A DNA stretch of 64,000 bases from Thermosporothrix hazakensis (GTDB taxonomy: Bacteria > Chloroflexota > Ktedonobacteria > Ktedonobacterales > Ktedonobacteraceae). The stretch lies in contig NZ_QKUF01000015.1 of the NCBI RefSeq assembly GCF_003253565.1, forward strand, positions 62,001 to 126,000, written 5' to 3'. Both the position numbers and the translations under genes were made by a program. Under the pieces are notes generated by a model. That model was not told where the DNA came from and did no database searches. It was given only the letters and a program-made list of their open reading frames with translations. Below are positions 52,693 to 61,817 of the stretch, in pieces (positions within the stretch are counted from its first letter, which is position 1; every line of letters starts with the position of its first letter).

Positions 52693-54204
52693 CTACTTCT
52701 CGCTAACTGCGACGTGTTTTAGCCCACCTTCTTCTGAACCTTCTTTTGCCAAACGACTATGTTGCTGTCCGTAGACAAAGTAGAGGACAACGCCAATCGC
52801 CAGCCAGACAAGGAAGCGCACCCATGTAAGGAGAGGCAAACCAAGCATCAGATAGAAACAGATCAACACAGCCAGAATCGGGATCCAGGGCACCAGAGGC
52901 GTTCGGAACGCACGACGCAGGTTAGGGCGTGTTCGCCGCAACACAATCACCCCGATCGACACCAGAATAAACGCAGTCAGGGTGCCGATATTGGTCATTT
53001 CTTCCAGCGCCGACACCGGCGTAAAGGCCGCTGTGAAAGCCACCACAATGCCGACAATGATGTTAATACGATAGGGTGTCTTGAAACGCGGATGTACCTG
53101 TGAGAACCAGCGTGGCAACAGGTTATCCCGGCTCATTGCAAAGAACACACGGCTCTGTCCAAGCATCAGGATCATGATCACAGCCGTCATGCCGCAAATA
53201 GCACCAATCGATACCAGGACTGCCGCCCACGACTGCCCAATAGCCGAAAAGGCAAGCGCCATCGCCGCGGTATTCTCACTGGTCGCCAGTTGGGTATAGG
53301 GCACGATTCCGGTCATCACAAGCGATACCGCGATATACAGCACGGTGCAGAGCGCCAGAGACCCAAAAATCCCGATAGGCATATTCTTCTGAGGGTTACG
53401 CGTTTCTTCCGCCGTGGTTGCAACGATATCGAAGCCGATGTACGCGAAAAAGACCAGCGAAGCACCAGACACAACACCGGGCCAACCATATTCCATCGGA
53501 CGCGATCCGAGCATTTGCAGCACAGTTGTATCCCAGAACGGCTTTGTTATTGCCGCCGGGATCGCGGGTGGGATAAAGGGAACCCAGTTTGCAGGCTTGA
53601 CAAAAAAGATTCCCAGACCGATGAAGAAGAGAACCACCACCACTTTAATACAGGTAATGACCAGATTCACAATTGAGCTGGTACGAATGCCCACAGTAAC
53701 CACCGCGGTGAGCAGCAGAGCAATCAGGGCGGCTGGAAGATTCATTACGGCCCCGGGTCCGCCTGCTATCACCGCTGGCAGGTGAATCCCCAGACCTTTC
53801 AACAGCTCTCCGAAATAGCTGGACCAGCCTACAGAGACAACTGATGCACCTACCATGAATTCAAGAATCAGGTCCCAACCAATCACCCAGGCAATAAATT
53901 CTCCTAAGGTCGCATAGGAAAAGGTATAGGCGCTCCCGGATACCGGCACCGAACTGGCAAACTCAGCATAACAGAGGGCTGCCAGACCACAGGCAAGGCC
54001 AGCCAGCAAGAAGGAGATAACAATAGCGGGGCCAGCATAATCAGCGGCAGCTTTTCCTGTTGTCACAAAAATGCCGGTCCCGATTGTGACTCCTACTCCA
54101 AATACGATGAGATCAAGAGGGCCAAGCGCTTTTCTTAGCTGATGTTCAGGCTCCTCTGTATCTCTGATGGATTGCTCAATTGATTTTGTACGAAAAATCT
54201 TCAT
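52693..54204 (-). CDS. APC-family amino-acid permease
   Basis: A 503-residue integral membrane transporter with about 12-13 helices. The substrate-site helix 1 reads VFGVGVTIGTGIFVTTG, followed by GPAIVISFLLAGLACGLAAL and YAEFASSVPVSGSAYTFSYA, typical of the cationic amino-acid/YfnA branch. Helix 6 carries VFFAYIGFDIVATTAEETRN. It probably takes up amino acids by proton symport or exchange; the exact substrate is unknown. A cytoplasmic N terminus (MKIFRTKSIEQSIRDTEEPE) and C terminus are hydrophilic. The gene stands alone with its own terminator. Confidence 0.92.
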   Translation of the reverse strand: MKIFRTKSIEQSIRDTEEPEHQLRKALGPLDLIVFGVGVTIGTGIFVTTGKAAADYAGPAIVISFLLAGLACGLAALCYAEFASSVPVSGSAYTFSYATLGEFIAWVIGWDLILEFMVGASVVSVGWSSYFGELLKGLGIHLPAVIAGGPGAVMNLPAALIALLLTAVVTVGIRTSSIVNLVITCIKVVVVLFFIGLGIFFVKPANWVPFIPPAIPAAITKPFWDTTVLQMLGSRPMEYGWPGVVSGASLVFFAYIGFDIVATTAEETRNPQKNMPIGIFGSLALCTVLYIAVSLVMTGIVPYTQLATSENTAAMALAFSAIGQSWAAVLVSIGAICGMTAVIMILMLGQSRVFFAMSRDNLLPRWFSQVHPRFKTPYRINIIVGIVVAFTAAFTPVSALEEMTNIGTLTAFILVSIGVIVLRRTRPNLRRAFRTPLVPWIPILAVLICFYLMLGLPLLTWVRFLVWLAIGVVLYFVYGQQHSRLAKEGSEEGGLKHVAVSEK

Positions 54205-54399
54205 ACGTTTTCCTGCTTCCCCTCCATCAGTAGAATCTATACGTATTAATATAATACACTACACGGATATAACTTTTCCAGTATTATGGAGATCACTATG
54301 TAAATAACCCAACACCACTAAATATAAATACAGCAATATATATAAACACATCTGTAACAAATGACAAAACAATCTCTTACTTTACCTGTGCACTATCAG

Positions 54400-54435
54400 A
54401 AAACAAGCAGAGACTGCACGGCATTGTACAGCCTC
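54400..54435 (-). terminator. terminator after the ArsR-fusion regulator gene
   Basis: A 10-bp stem with two G-T pairs (54410-54419 with 54426-54435), 6-base loop, followed on the minus strand by TGCTTGTTTTC. Confidence 0.6.
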
Positions 54436-54473
54436 TTCGGCAGGAAAGTGGAAGGATTCTGGAGAAAAGCTGT

Positions 54474-55862
54474 TTAGAAGGAGAGCGCCCGAACAAAGTT
54501 GAGCAGAACTTCTTTTTGCTGAACCATCAATTGGAGTACAGATGTGGCGGGTGTGGCATCAAGCAGATGTAAGTCAAGCGCCTTGCCATGTTGTTGAAGT
54601 GCCTCTTGATATCGTTGAGCCTGCTTTAAAGAGTAGCGTGGATCAGTACGCCTCTGAAAGAGAAGCAAGGGGGCCATTACCTCTGCCGCATAAGAGATAG
54701 GAGAGTAGCGTTTATAAGCAGCACTCTTTTCCGCAGGCGTTCCCTCGAAGATAGCTGTAACAAAGGTGCGGTCCTCATCCTCCTCATAATTGAGCAGCCA
54801 ATCAGTCACCGCCTCTCCCGCGATGCCCGCAGCCCAAACCTCGGGCTGCATCCCGAGGGCAAGCAATACCAGCGAAGCATTATAGCGCCAGCCCGTCAGC
54901 ACCACAGCATGCTCAGCCGCGATTCCCTGTTCGATCAGCCAACCGCGCACGAGCTCCAGATCAGCCAGTTCATGCTGTCCGGGATGTCCTTCAATCCGCT
55001 CCTGAAGCGTCAGCGGAGCAGTCACAGGCGGCGTTGCCGCACTATGGATTTTCACATAGGGAGCAACCTGATGAGGCAGAGCAAGCACCAATGGCACATT
55101 GATAACACAATAGGCGAAGCCGTGGTCAAGCCACATCCCGGCCAGCGGAGAAAGCCAATCCTCAAGAGCAACCTCAGGGCCTTCATGGATCTCCAGAATC
55201 GTCGGGAAAGGCCCCTTCCCCTCAGGCACACCCACCCACCCGTGTAGCAGCACGCGATCGCGAGCCCGCAGTGAGATCTGTTTCCACTGCTTCCCGGTAG
55301 GAAGACGCCAGTATAAACCCTGTTCACGCTGTAATAAGTGGGCCTGCGTGCTAATCATCTCACGCCGCAAATAGGCGGTATCAGGATGATGAGCCTTCAA
55401 GATTTCATTGACCTGCGCCTCTGTATAGAGTCTTCCTTCCTCAAAAAACTCCGTCAGCCATCTCAAGATCACCATGCGTTTCTTGACGCTCGAGGGAATC
55501 TCTTTAATACGAGAGTCTTCCAGAAAATCGCGCAAGACCTTTCGCTCCCATGCATTGCCCTCAATGTCAGTCACCAGTGAAGCCATGCGCTCAGGCGTCA
55601 GCAGAAGCTTGTTTGTCTGACGCAGCGTCTCCACATTAAGCCAGTAATAATGGATATTCCCTTCGCTCCGCATCCCGACCAAATCGAGCTCTTTCAAGCG
55701 TGCCAGATGGTGTGAGACAGTGGGAGCACGCAGATGGAGCAAGGCCGCAAGCTCCTCAACGCTTCGTTCTCCATTTGCCAGAATCCCCAGTAATTTCAAC
55801 CGAGTTTCGTCTGCCATTGCTTTAAAAAACTGAAGAAGCGCCTGAAATTCCTCTTGCGGCAT
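54474..55862 (-). CDS. ArsR winged helix - DUF2087 - hydrolase-like fusion regulator
   Basis: A 462-residue three-part protein. Residues 1-90 are an ArsR-family winged helix (FKAMADETRLKLLGILANGE, RAPTVSHHLARLKELDLVG). Residues about 120-185 match DUF2087 (SVKKRMVILRWLTEFFEEGR, then LRREMIS). Residues about 190-460 read as an S9/dienelactone-type alpha/beta hydrolase (LHGWVGVPEGKGPFPTILEI). At the nucleophile elbow, where GxSxG is expected, the sequence is LTGWRYNAS, and no catalytic His is seen near the end (HLLDATPATS), so enzyme activity is unlikely. It may sense a ligand and repress its own or nearby genes. The metal-site Cys of classic ArsR are absent. Confidence 0.82.
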   Translation of the reverse strand: MPQEEFQALLQFFKAMADETRLKLLGILANGERSVEELAALLHLRAPTVSHHLARLKELDLVGMRSEGNIHYYWLNVETLRQTNKLLLTPERMASLVTDIEGNAWERKVLRDFLEDSRIKEIPSSVKKRMVILRWLTEFFEEGRLYTEAQVNEILKAHHPDTAYLRREMISTQAHLLQREQGLYWRLPTGKQWKQISLRARDRVLLHGWVGVPEGKGPFPTILEIHEGPEVALEDWLSPLAGMWLDHGFAYCVINVPLVLALPHQVAPYVKIHSAATPPVTAPLTLQERIEGHPGQHELADLELVRGWLIEQGIAAEHAVVLTGWRYNASLVLLALGMQPEVWAAGIAGEAVTDWLLNYEEDEDRTFVTAIFEGTPAEKSAAYKRYSPISYAAEVMAPLLLFQRRTDPRYSLKQAQRYQEALQQHGKALDLHLLDATPATSVLQLMVQQKEVLLNFVRALSF

Positions 55863-55923
55863 GATTAATACTCCGTTATAGTATACGTGGAAAGTTTCTT
55901 TCTGATACCTGGCAAGTACTATG

Positions 55924-55937
55924 TAGACTGAAGTCTA
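55924..55937. promoter_or_regulatory. candidate ArsR-type operator
   Basis: Perfect palindrome TAGACT-GA-AGTCTA, 62 bases upstream of the ArsR-fusion start. Location and symmetry fit autoregulation; no second copy was noticed. Confidence 0.35.
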
Positions 55938-56137
55938 ATTAGAAGTATATCGAAAAAGAGGTTTTTCTGTCAAGCTGAAACCCACAACAAATCGATCAGG
56001 GAGAATCTGGTTAGCGTCATTAGCGCGAATATCCTATTCTCGTTTGGAATAATCACCCGGCATGATAGGATACTATCTATATTGAAAAACCCGAAGACAC
56101 CCGAAAAAATGAAAGCATTTTGAGGAACACCCTGAAA

Positions 56138-57262
56138 ATGGAGAAAATCATCTACTATACCCGCCTTTTTCTACCACAAATTCTCTGTATTGGCATTTGT
56201 AGTTTGCTGTTTTATGGATACAGCCTGTTCTGGGCATCCATTGTTCAGACCTATCAGCTTTCGACCAAATGGGCGCTCAGCGGTTGGCTCCTTCTTGTCG
56301 CGATCTATCTAATACTTGGCTGGTTTTATAGTAAGTTTTATGCCCATCACATTATTCGCCCTCTGTATCCTCATGATGCCTTCAAACAACGAAGAACAGC
56401 GTATATTGGAGGAATGCCCTTCTACGTGCTCCTTGTCCTCTGTCTGGCAGCGTTTGTTGAAGCCGCATTTCTGGAAACGCTACGGCACATTCTGGCAGGG
56501 GCTTTCATCGGCGCTCTCATCTTTGGCGGAGCTGCCGCCTTTTATATTGCAACAATGCGCGTTCACCTGGTGCCCTCCCGCTCCGATAATATCTATCGCC
56601 TCTTCCGTTCTGAACGTGAAACCTCTCTCAACGGCATTACACCATATCCATATATGCAAACCTACATTGATATGCAACCGGAAAACATGCCAATGCTTCC
56701 GCCATCAAGCGTAGAAGAGCCAGAAAAGCATCTCTCTGAGATGCCCCGGGAAGCGTTTGAGTCCGCTGACTCCGGTGTATTTTCTCTCGATAGCGAGCAA
56801 GCAGGAAGTGCCAGCGCACAGCAGCACGAAGAGATGCCCCGGGAAGCGTTTGAGGATACCAGCTTAGATGTAGTTCCTACCTCTCCTCAAACCATCAGTC
56901 AGGTAGAGCAGGAGGCGTTCGAGCCCACCAGCACTGATACACTCTCCTTCTTCGATCAGCCTCCTGAGGACAAAGCAGGCGACGAGCCTGAAAGTGAGGT
57001 AGTTCCTCAAGAGGCTTTCCCTCCTTTTGAACCAGAACAGCTCCTTGAGCCCTCAACAGAAGAACCAGGTGCCGAGATGGTTCCTCAAGAGGCTTTCCCT
57101 TCCCTTGAACCAGCGCAACTCTCTGAGACCACCACAACAGTAGAATCAGCGCACGAGGAGGCTCCTCAGGAAGAGTTCCCGCCCTTTGGGCTTGATAAAG
57201 ACGAGCAGGAAGAAGATACCGCCAAACATGTTGCGGTGCCCTCTCCTCACAAAGACCGGTAA
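56138..57262 (+). CDS. membrane protein with acidic repeat tail
   Basis: A 374-residue protein of unknown family. Four membrane helices occupy about residues 8-32, 42-63, 90-112 and 118-140. The remaining 230 residues are an acidic Pro/Glu/Ser-rich cytoplasmic or outer tail with six copies of a short motif: MPREAF twice, VEQEAF, VPQEAF twice and APQEEF, some extended by PxxEPxQL. The ATG at 56138 has GAGGA 11 bases upstream; an in-frame TTG at 56120 is less likely. The repeats suggest a multivalent docking tail. It is convergent with the SDR gene across a strong terminator. Confidence 0.65.
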   Translation: MEKIIYYTRLFLPQILCIGICSLLFYGYSLFWASIVQTYQLSTKWALSGWLLLVAIYLILGWFYSKFYAHHIIRPLYPHDAFKQRRTAYIGGMPFYVLLVLCLAAFVEAAFLETLRHILAGAFIGALIFGGAAAFYIATMRVHLVPSRSDNIYRLFRSERETSLNGITPYPYMQTYIDMQPENMPMLPPSSVEEPEKHLSEMPREAFESADSGVFSLDSEQAGSASAQQHEEMPREAFEDTSLDVVPTSPQTISQVEQEAFEPTSTDTLSFFDQPPEDKAGDEPESEVVPQEAFPPFEPEQLLEPSTEEPGAEMVPQEAFPSLEPAQLSETTTTVESAHEEAPQEEFPPFGLDKDEQEEDTAKHVAVPSPHKDR

Positions 57263-57269
57263 TCGAGCA

Positions 57270-57309
57270 GGCTCCGTTCTCTCTCCTTCGGGAGAACGGA
57301 GCCTCTTTT
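57270..57309 (+). terminator. Rho-independent terminator
   Basis: Perfect 12-bp stem (57270-57281 with 57292-57303), followed by TCTTTT. It lies 7 bases after the repeat-tail gene. Confidence 0.88.
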
Positions 57310-57312
57310 CAT

Positions 57313-58074
57313 TTAACCAGCAAGCATCTGTTCCAGCGAGCCACCAATTACCAGCACATGCCCTGATGGTAGTGATTCATTGCATGCGGCTTCTGCGATC
57401 ATCTGCCCCATCTCTTCAGCGGTAGGCAGATCACCAGCAGCCTGTTTACGCTGCATAGCAAGGCCGGGGGCTGAACGTTCCAGCAGCTTCGGCGTGATGG
57501 TATCCTGAATCAAATCGCCTGTCACAATGAGCAGACGAATTCCGCTAGCATTCAGTTCATCCTGACGTGCCAGTAGCGCCTGTTCACCGGCATATTTTGA
57601 GGCTGCCACCGGTTCATATGCCGGGATCTGAGGTACTCGACCATAGAGATGCGCCCAGTGACTGGTGACAAAAACGATGGTGCTTCCCTGCGGCAGCAGT
57701 GGCAGCGCCTGCTCAAGCAAGGCAACCTGAGCATCTCTATTTATTACCATCGGATAATCTGGATTTGCTGCTACAAGATCACGTTCCAGACCGCCAGAAG
57801 CGTTCAGTACCAGAAGGTGCAGCGCCCCAAATTCCTCGCGGATCGTCGCAAACAGCCGCTCACGATCAGCCGCGTTCGTGATATCACAACCCACAGCGCA
57901 GGCCCTCACCCCATAGCTTTGAGCCTCCTGCACGACCGCTTCGGCCCGGGCCGCTTTATTTCGGTAGATAATCACGACAGAATAACCTGCCTTCGCAAGC
58001 GCTAATGTAGTTGATGCACCGATTCCGCGCGAACCACCGGTAATCAAAGCCACTTTTCGCAGTGAACCATCCAT
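57313..58074 (-). CDS. short-chain dehydrogenase/reductase family protein, atypical active site
   Basis: A 253-residue Rossmann-fold SDR. The cofactor loop is TGGSRGIGA, CDITN and LNASGG follow, and the catalytic-Ser position reads VTSHWAH. The family YxxxK motif is not formed: the Lys in EPVAASKYAGE has Val at the Tyr position, with Tyr residues shifted to seven before and one after. The enzyme may use a displaced Tyr or act as a binding protein. Its ATG overlaps the stop of the upstream Gfo/Idh/MocA gene by one base (TAATG), so the two oxidoreductases are translationally coupled. Confidence 0.82.
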   Translation of the reverse strand: MDGSLRKVALITGGSRGIGASTTLALAKAGYSVVIIYRNKAARAEAVVQEAQSYGVRACAVGCDITNAADRERLFATIREEFGALHLLVLNASGGLERDLVAANPDYPMVINRDAQVALLEQALPLLPQGSTIVFVTSHWAHLYGRVPQIPAYEPVAASKYAGEQALLARQDELNASGIRLLIVTGDLIQDTITPKLLERSAPGLAMQRKQAAGDLPTAEEMGQMIAEAACNESLPSGHVLVIGGSLEQMLAG

Positions 58075-59189
58075 TACAACTCTTGTCCCTTCTCAGTTTC
58101 TATGCCAAGCACAACTTCACGTCCCTGCAAGGCGGAAGCGTAGCAGGCATCTATGATACGGGTGCGTTTTAACCCTTCCGAGCCATTATAGAGAGACCAG
58201 TTGCCACTGGCAATTGTTTCCACAAAGCTCCGTACCACAGCCAGGTGATACTCACCACGCTGCACCGCAGGTTTCACCTCTGCTGGCACGCCCGCGACAT
58301 CTGTATAGATGCGCAAGGTATCCTGATATGCATGATTTCGGACCCGGATCTCCGCGCCACCTTCAGTTCCATAGAGGATCACGCCAAAGTCATCTTCAGC
58401 ACTGCTGTGGGTTGCCCAACTGCTTTCAAGCAGGAGTGTTGCCCCATTTGAGAGGCGTAAGAACGCGCTCGCCAGATCCTCAACCTCATAGGCATGCCCT
58501 GCCCCTGACTTGAACGCCCGAGCATCAAACCCTAGCCCGCGATGACCGAGTTCGCTATACGTCGATGCGCTAACTGTCAATACGTCTGGCTCATTTAACA
58601 AGAAGAGCGATAAATCCAGCACATGCACCCCCAGATCTATCAGGGGACCGCCTCCGGCTTTCTCTTTGCTCACAAACCAGGAACCTGCCCCGGGAATACC
58701 TCTGCGCCGCATCCAGAACGCCTTTGCATAGTAGATCTTGCCAAGTTTACCTTCATCAATATAGCGCTTCAATACGGCAATATCACCGCGTTCACGATGG
58801 TTGAACACCACCTGCAAGACACGATTGGCCTGTGTCGCCGCCCTGACCATCGCTTCTGCTTCCTCTGTGTTTCGAGCCAATGGCTTCTCACAGAGCACGT
58901 GCAGCCCACGTTCCAGTGCGGCAATCGCAACGGGAGCATGTAAGAAGTTGGGGACCGCCACGCTCACCGCATCAAGGTCAGGATGTTCCAGCAATTCGCT
59001 ATAATCTCGATAGAGATGAGGAATCTCAAAACTCTTCCCGAGCTGCGCCAGACGGTCTTCTTCCTGCCCGGCAAGCGCAATAACCTCTACATCAGGCAAC
59101 GTCTTGTATGCCCGGAGAGCGCTTTCACCACCAAAACCAAGCCCGATCACGCCCACGCGAAGCGGGCTCCTCTGCAATTCTTTTTCCAT
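58074..59189 (-). CDS. Gfo/Idh/MocA-family oxidoreductase
   Basis: A 371-residue NAD(P)-dependent sugar or cyclitol dehydrogenase-like protein. The N-terminal Rossmann domain has VGVIGLGFGGESALRAYKTL, DAVSVAVPNFLHAPVAIAAL and the family signature CEKPLARNTEEAEAM. The C-terminal alpha/beta domain has GGGPLIDLGVHVLDLSLFLL with the conserved Asp and His. The substrate is not readable. The SDR gene is coupled directly downstream, suggesting two steps on one sugar-like substrate. Confidence 0.92.
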   Translation of the reverse strand: MEKELQRSPLRVGVIGLGFGGESALRAYKTLPDVEVIALAGQEEDRLAQLGKSFEIPHLYRDYSELLEHPDLDAVSVAVPNFLHAPVAIAALERGLHVLCEKPLARNTEEAEAMVRAATQANRVLQVVFNHRERGDIAVLKRYIDEGKLGKIYYAKAFWMRRRGIPGAGSWFVSKEKAGGGPLIDLGVHVLDLSLFLLNEPDVLTVSASTYSELGHRGLGFDARAFKSGAGHAYEVEDLASAFLRLSNGATLLLESSWATHSSAEDDFGVILYGTEGGAEIRVRNHAYQDTLRIYTDVAGVPAEVKPAVQRGEYHLAVVRSFVETIASGNWSLYNGSEGLKRTRIIDACYASALQGREVVLGIETEKGQEL

Positions 59190-59318
59190 ATATTGTTCTA
59201 ACCCTGAACGGCCTTCCTGTGCCGCTCATTCCCTCCATAATACCGATATAATTACCGAACGACTTCCTCCCCCATTATAGAAGGAAACAATGGGTTTCTA
59301 CAAATAGCAGGCCTTTTC

Positions 59319-59978
59319 TCACGCGTTGGTACGCCGCACCAGCCCCTGTTGCCACGCATAGACGGCAGCCTGTGTACGATCAACCATATGCAGCTTGCCC
59401 AGAATATTACTGACATGCCCTTTCACGGTCTTCTCACTGATGACCAGCTTTTCGGCAATGGCAGCATTCGAGAGACCATCAGCAATCAGGCGCAACACCT
59501 CAAGCTCACGATCGCTGAGTTCAACAAACAGGTTCGGTGTATCCCGACGCACGCCCCGAATCTCCTGCACAACCCGTGCTGCGACTCTGGGATGCAGCAC
59601 GGATTCACCACGGGCCGCTTTGCGAATAGTATCAGCCAGTTCCTCCGGGCTGACATCTTTCAGAACATAGGAAAGCGCTCCTGCACGCAAAGCAGGGAAA
59701 ATATATTCATCATCATAGTAGGAGGTCAAGACAATAATCTGAGAGTGCGGGCTGACCTGCTTCACCTTCCGGGTTGCCTCAACACCACCTATTCCAGACA
59801 TAACCAGATCCATCAATACAATGTCGGGAGCCAGTTCACCGGCCATATGTACAGACTCCTCCCCCGTCCCGGCCTCGCCAACCACAAGCAAATCTGGCTG
59901 GATCTCAAGAAAACCGCGTACACCCTGCCGCACAATGGCATGATCATCAACGATTAAAACTGTTATTTTCTCATTCAT
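59319..59978 (-). CDS. NarL/LuxR-family response regulator
   Basis: A 219-residue two-component regulator. The receiver domain has the acidic pair in VLIVDDHAIV, phospho-Asp in IVLMDLVMSG, Thr in IVLTSYYDD and Lys in YVLKDVSPEE. The LuxR-type helix-turn-helix is LSDRELEVLRLIADGLSNAA with ISEKTVKGHVSNIL. Its cognate kinase is probably the HisKA_3-type sensor at 61818-63275, separated by two ABC genes on the same strand. The likely target is the ABC operon itself (inference). Confidence 0.94.
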   Translation of the reverse strand: MNEKITVLIVDDHAIVRQGVRGFLEIQPDLLVVGEAGTGEESVHMAGELAPDIVLMDLVMSGIGGVEATRKVKQVSPHSQIIVLTSYYDDEYIFPALRAGALSYVLKDVSPEELADTIRKAARGESVLHPRVAARVVQEIRGVRRDTPNLFVELSDRELEVLRLIADGLSNAAIAEKLVISEKTVKGHVSNILGKLHMVDRTQAAVYAWQQGLVRRTNA

Positions 59979-60024
59979 AGCATTCGTTTCCTCGCAGGCA
60001 CAACTCGGCAGAACACAACCTTGT

Positions 60025-60936
60025 TTAGTGTATCATATTCTTACGCCAGCACCTCACTCTTCGTTTGAAGGGCAAAGACGGCGTGCAATCCTGCCGAAGA
60101 AACAGGAAGAAGGCCAGCAACAGAAACAGAATACAGTAGAACGTGAGCCCTCCGACGATGCCCCAGAACGGAAGCAGATTTCCCTGCCGCTCCAGGTTTT
60201 CAGTCAGGCCGACAAAAGAGGCAATTTTCTGTTCCGCATCGACAAACAGCGGGTTGGCACTCATCAGCGCCCGGGAAAGTCCAAAAGGCGTGCAGGACAC
60301 CAGCACCCGCACCCACTGACTGTATCGCCCAAGCACCTCAAAAAGCGGATATACACACAAGGACAAAAGCAGGATACAGACGATCCCTTTAAGGGATGAA
60401 CGCAGACCTAATGCCAGCACAAAACTCAGTAGAAGCAATGGTAGCAAAGCATACGTCGCTTCACACAGGCTAAGCGCCATTCTCTCCACCTCTGACCATT
60501 CAACCTCACCCACAACGCTCCCATCAAAGAGCGAGACCAGGCTGACAGAGACGATTGAGAGGATGATTGTCAGTCCCAGTGTCAGGAAAAGCGTCACGAC
60601 TTTCGCCGTGAGCAAGAGCCAGCGCGGTACTCCCCGAGTCAGCCAGAGATGGAATGAGCCCCATGTAAACTCCTGTCCAGCCAGAAGCGCCGATAGCACC
60701 AGCAGGACAAGACCACCAAGATGCACAAAATAGAGCTGAGAGACCACGATCACCAGATTGAAGGGCCAGTGAAATACCTGTGCCGCGTGGTTTAAGCTAT
60801 TCAGCGGGAGAACACGCAACAGAAGCAGACAGGTTTCCAGTAACAGGTTACTGAAAAGAACCAGGGCCTGCCCTATCCAGAGATGAGGAAGAGCACAGAC
60901 TTTCTTGCACTCTACATACAGGATCTTCCAGAACAT
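60025..60936 (-). CDS. ABC-2-type transporter permease subunit
   Basis: A 303-residue membrane protein with six hydrophobic segments (about 20-42, 58-90, 105-135, 160-195, 200-215 and 265-290). The first outer loop and the motif LLAGQEFTWGSFHLWLTRGV (about 85-104) are typical of ABC-2 permeases such as the bacitracin or nisin exporter type. It lies 11 bases after the ATPase gene, so both form one transporter. Another, different permease of the same class is at 63343-64000. Confidence 0.78.
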   Translation of the reverse strand: MFWKILYVECKKVCALPHLWIGQALVLFSNLLLETCLLLLRVLPLNSLNHAAQVFHWPFNLVIVVSQLYFVHLGGLVLLVLSALLAGQEFTWGSFHLWLTRGVPRWLLLTAKVVTLFLTLGLTIILSIVSVSLVSLFDGSVVGEVEWSEVERMALSLCEATYALLPLLLLSFVLALGLRSSLKGIVCILLLSLCVYPLFEVLGRYSQWVRVLVSCTPFGLSRALMSANPLFVDAEQKIASFVGLTENLERQGNLLPFWGIVGGLTFYCILFLLLAFFLFLRQDCTPSLPFKRRVRCWRKNMIH

Positions 60937-60947
60937 CTTGCGCTTTT

Positions 60948-61667
60948 CTATCCCTCCTCAAAATCAGATATAGGCAGAAGCCCTTTTTGCTGCAACTCGG
61001 AGATTGTCCCCTGGGCAACAATATGCCCCTTTTGCAACATGGCGATCCGATCACACAGGCGAGCCATCTCTTGAGGAAGATGACCACCCAGTATAATCGT
61101 GATGCCCTGTCGGGCCAGGCGCTGCAACAACTGGCGGAATTCCTGTTTCCCGGCAGACTCTAAATATAAAGTCGGTTCATCGAGAATGAGCAGCTTCGGG
61201 CTGTGGAAGAGCGCCAATCCAAATAGCAACCGTTGCTTTTGTGCCGCCGATAAATACCGAACTTTCTGGTGTGCATCCTGTTGCAATCCTACCAGCTCAA
61301 GCAGTTCATCGATCCGCGTCTGAGCAATATCCGGATAAAGATGTGCCAGCAGCAGAAAATGGTCGCGCACAGAAAAAGGAGAGAGCAGCGATGGCATCCC
61401 GATTGTCGAGCCAACATGGCGCAAAGGAGCGGTATGCCCGGGGGTGACCGCTTCCCCGAAGATACGCACCATACCAGCCGTTGGCCAGAGCAGCCCGAGT
61501 AGCAGCCCGAGTAGAGTCGTCTTCCCGGCTCCCTGCTCTCCGAGGAAGCCAAATACTTCCCCGGCATGGACCACAAAAGAAGCTTCCTTCACCGCATAGC
61601 ACTTTCCAAACCGTCTGGATAAGCCGATTGCCTCCACAATAGAGTCTCTTTGTGTATTGTCCTTCAT
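60948..61667 (-). CDS. ABC transporter ATP-binding protein, degenerate signature motif
   Basis: A 239-residue ATPase. Walker A GEQGAGKTT, Walker B LLILDEPT and the H-loop in ILGGHLPQEM are present. The ABC signature reads LSAAQKQR where LSGGQ is usual, and the residue before the catalytic Glu site is normal. With a changed signature the ATPase may be slow or need a partner. The architecture resembles CcmA/BcrA-type exporters. It sits between its permease gene and a sensor-kinase gene. Confidence 0.87.
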   Translation of the reverse strand: MKDNTQRDSIVEAIGLSRRFGKCYAVKEASFVVHAGEVFGFLGEQGAGKTTLLGLLLGLLWPTAGMVRIFGEAVTPGHTAPLRHVGSTIGMPSLLSPFSVRDHFLLLAHLYPDIAQTRIDELLELVGLQQDAHQKVRYLSAAQKQRLLFGLALFHSPKLLILDEPTLYLESAGKQEFRQLLQRLARQGITIILGGHLPQEMARLCDRIAMLQKGHIVAQGTISELQQKGLLPISDFEEG

Positions 61668-61817
61668 TGCGCCTCTTTACGCCATCACATGTTACTCTCA
61701 GATCAACCAATAGCCCATACACTGAACTTTAGAGGATGAGCATGACACAGGCAACCACCTGAAGAAGCGCATACCATAAGACCTGAGAACTGACATATGC
61801 GGCCTGTTGAGTAATGA

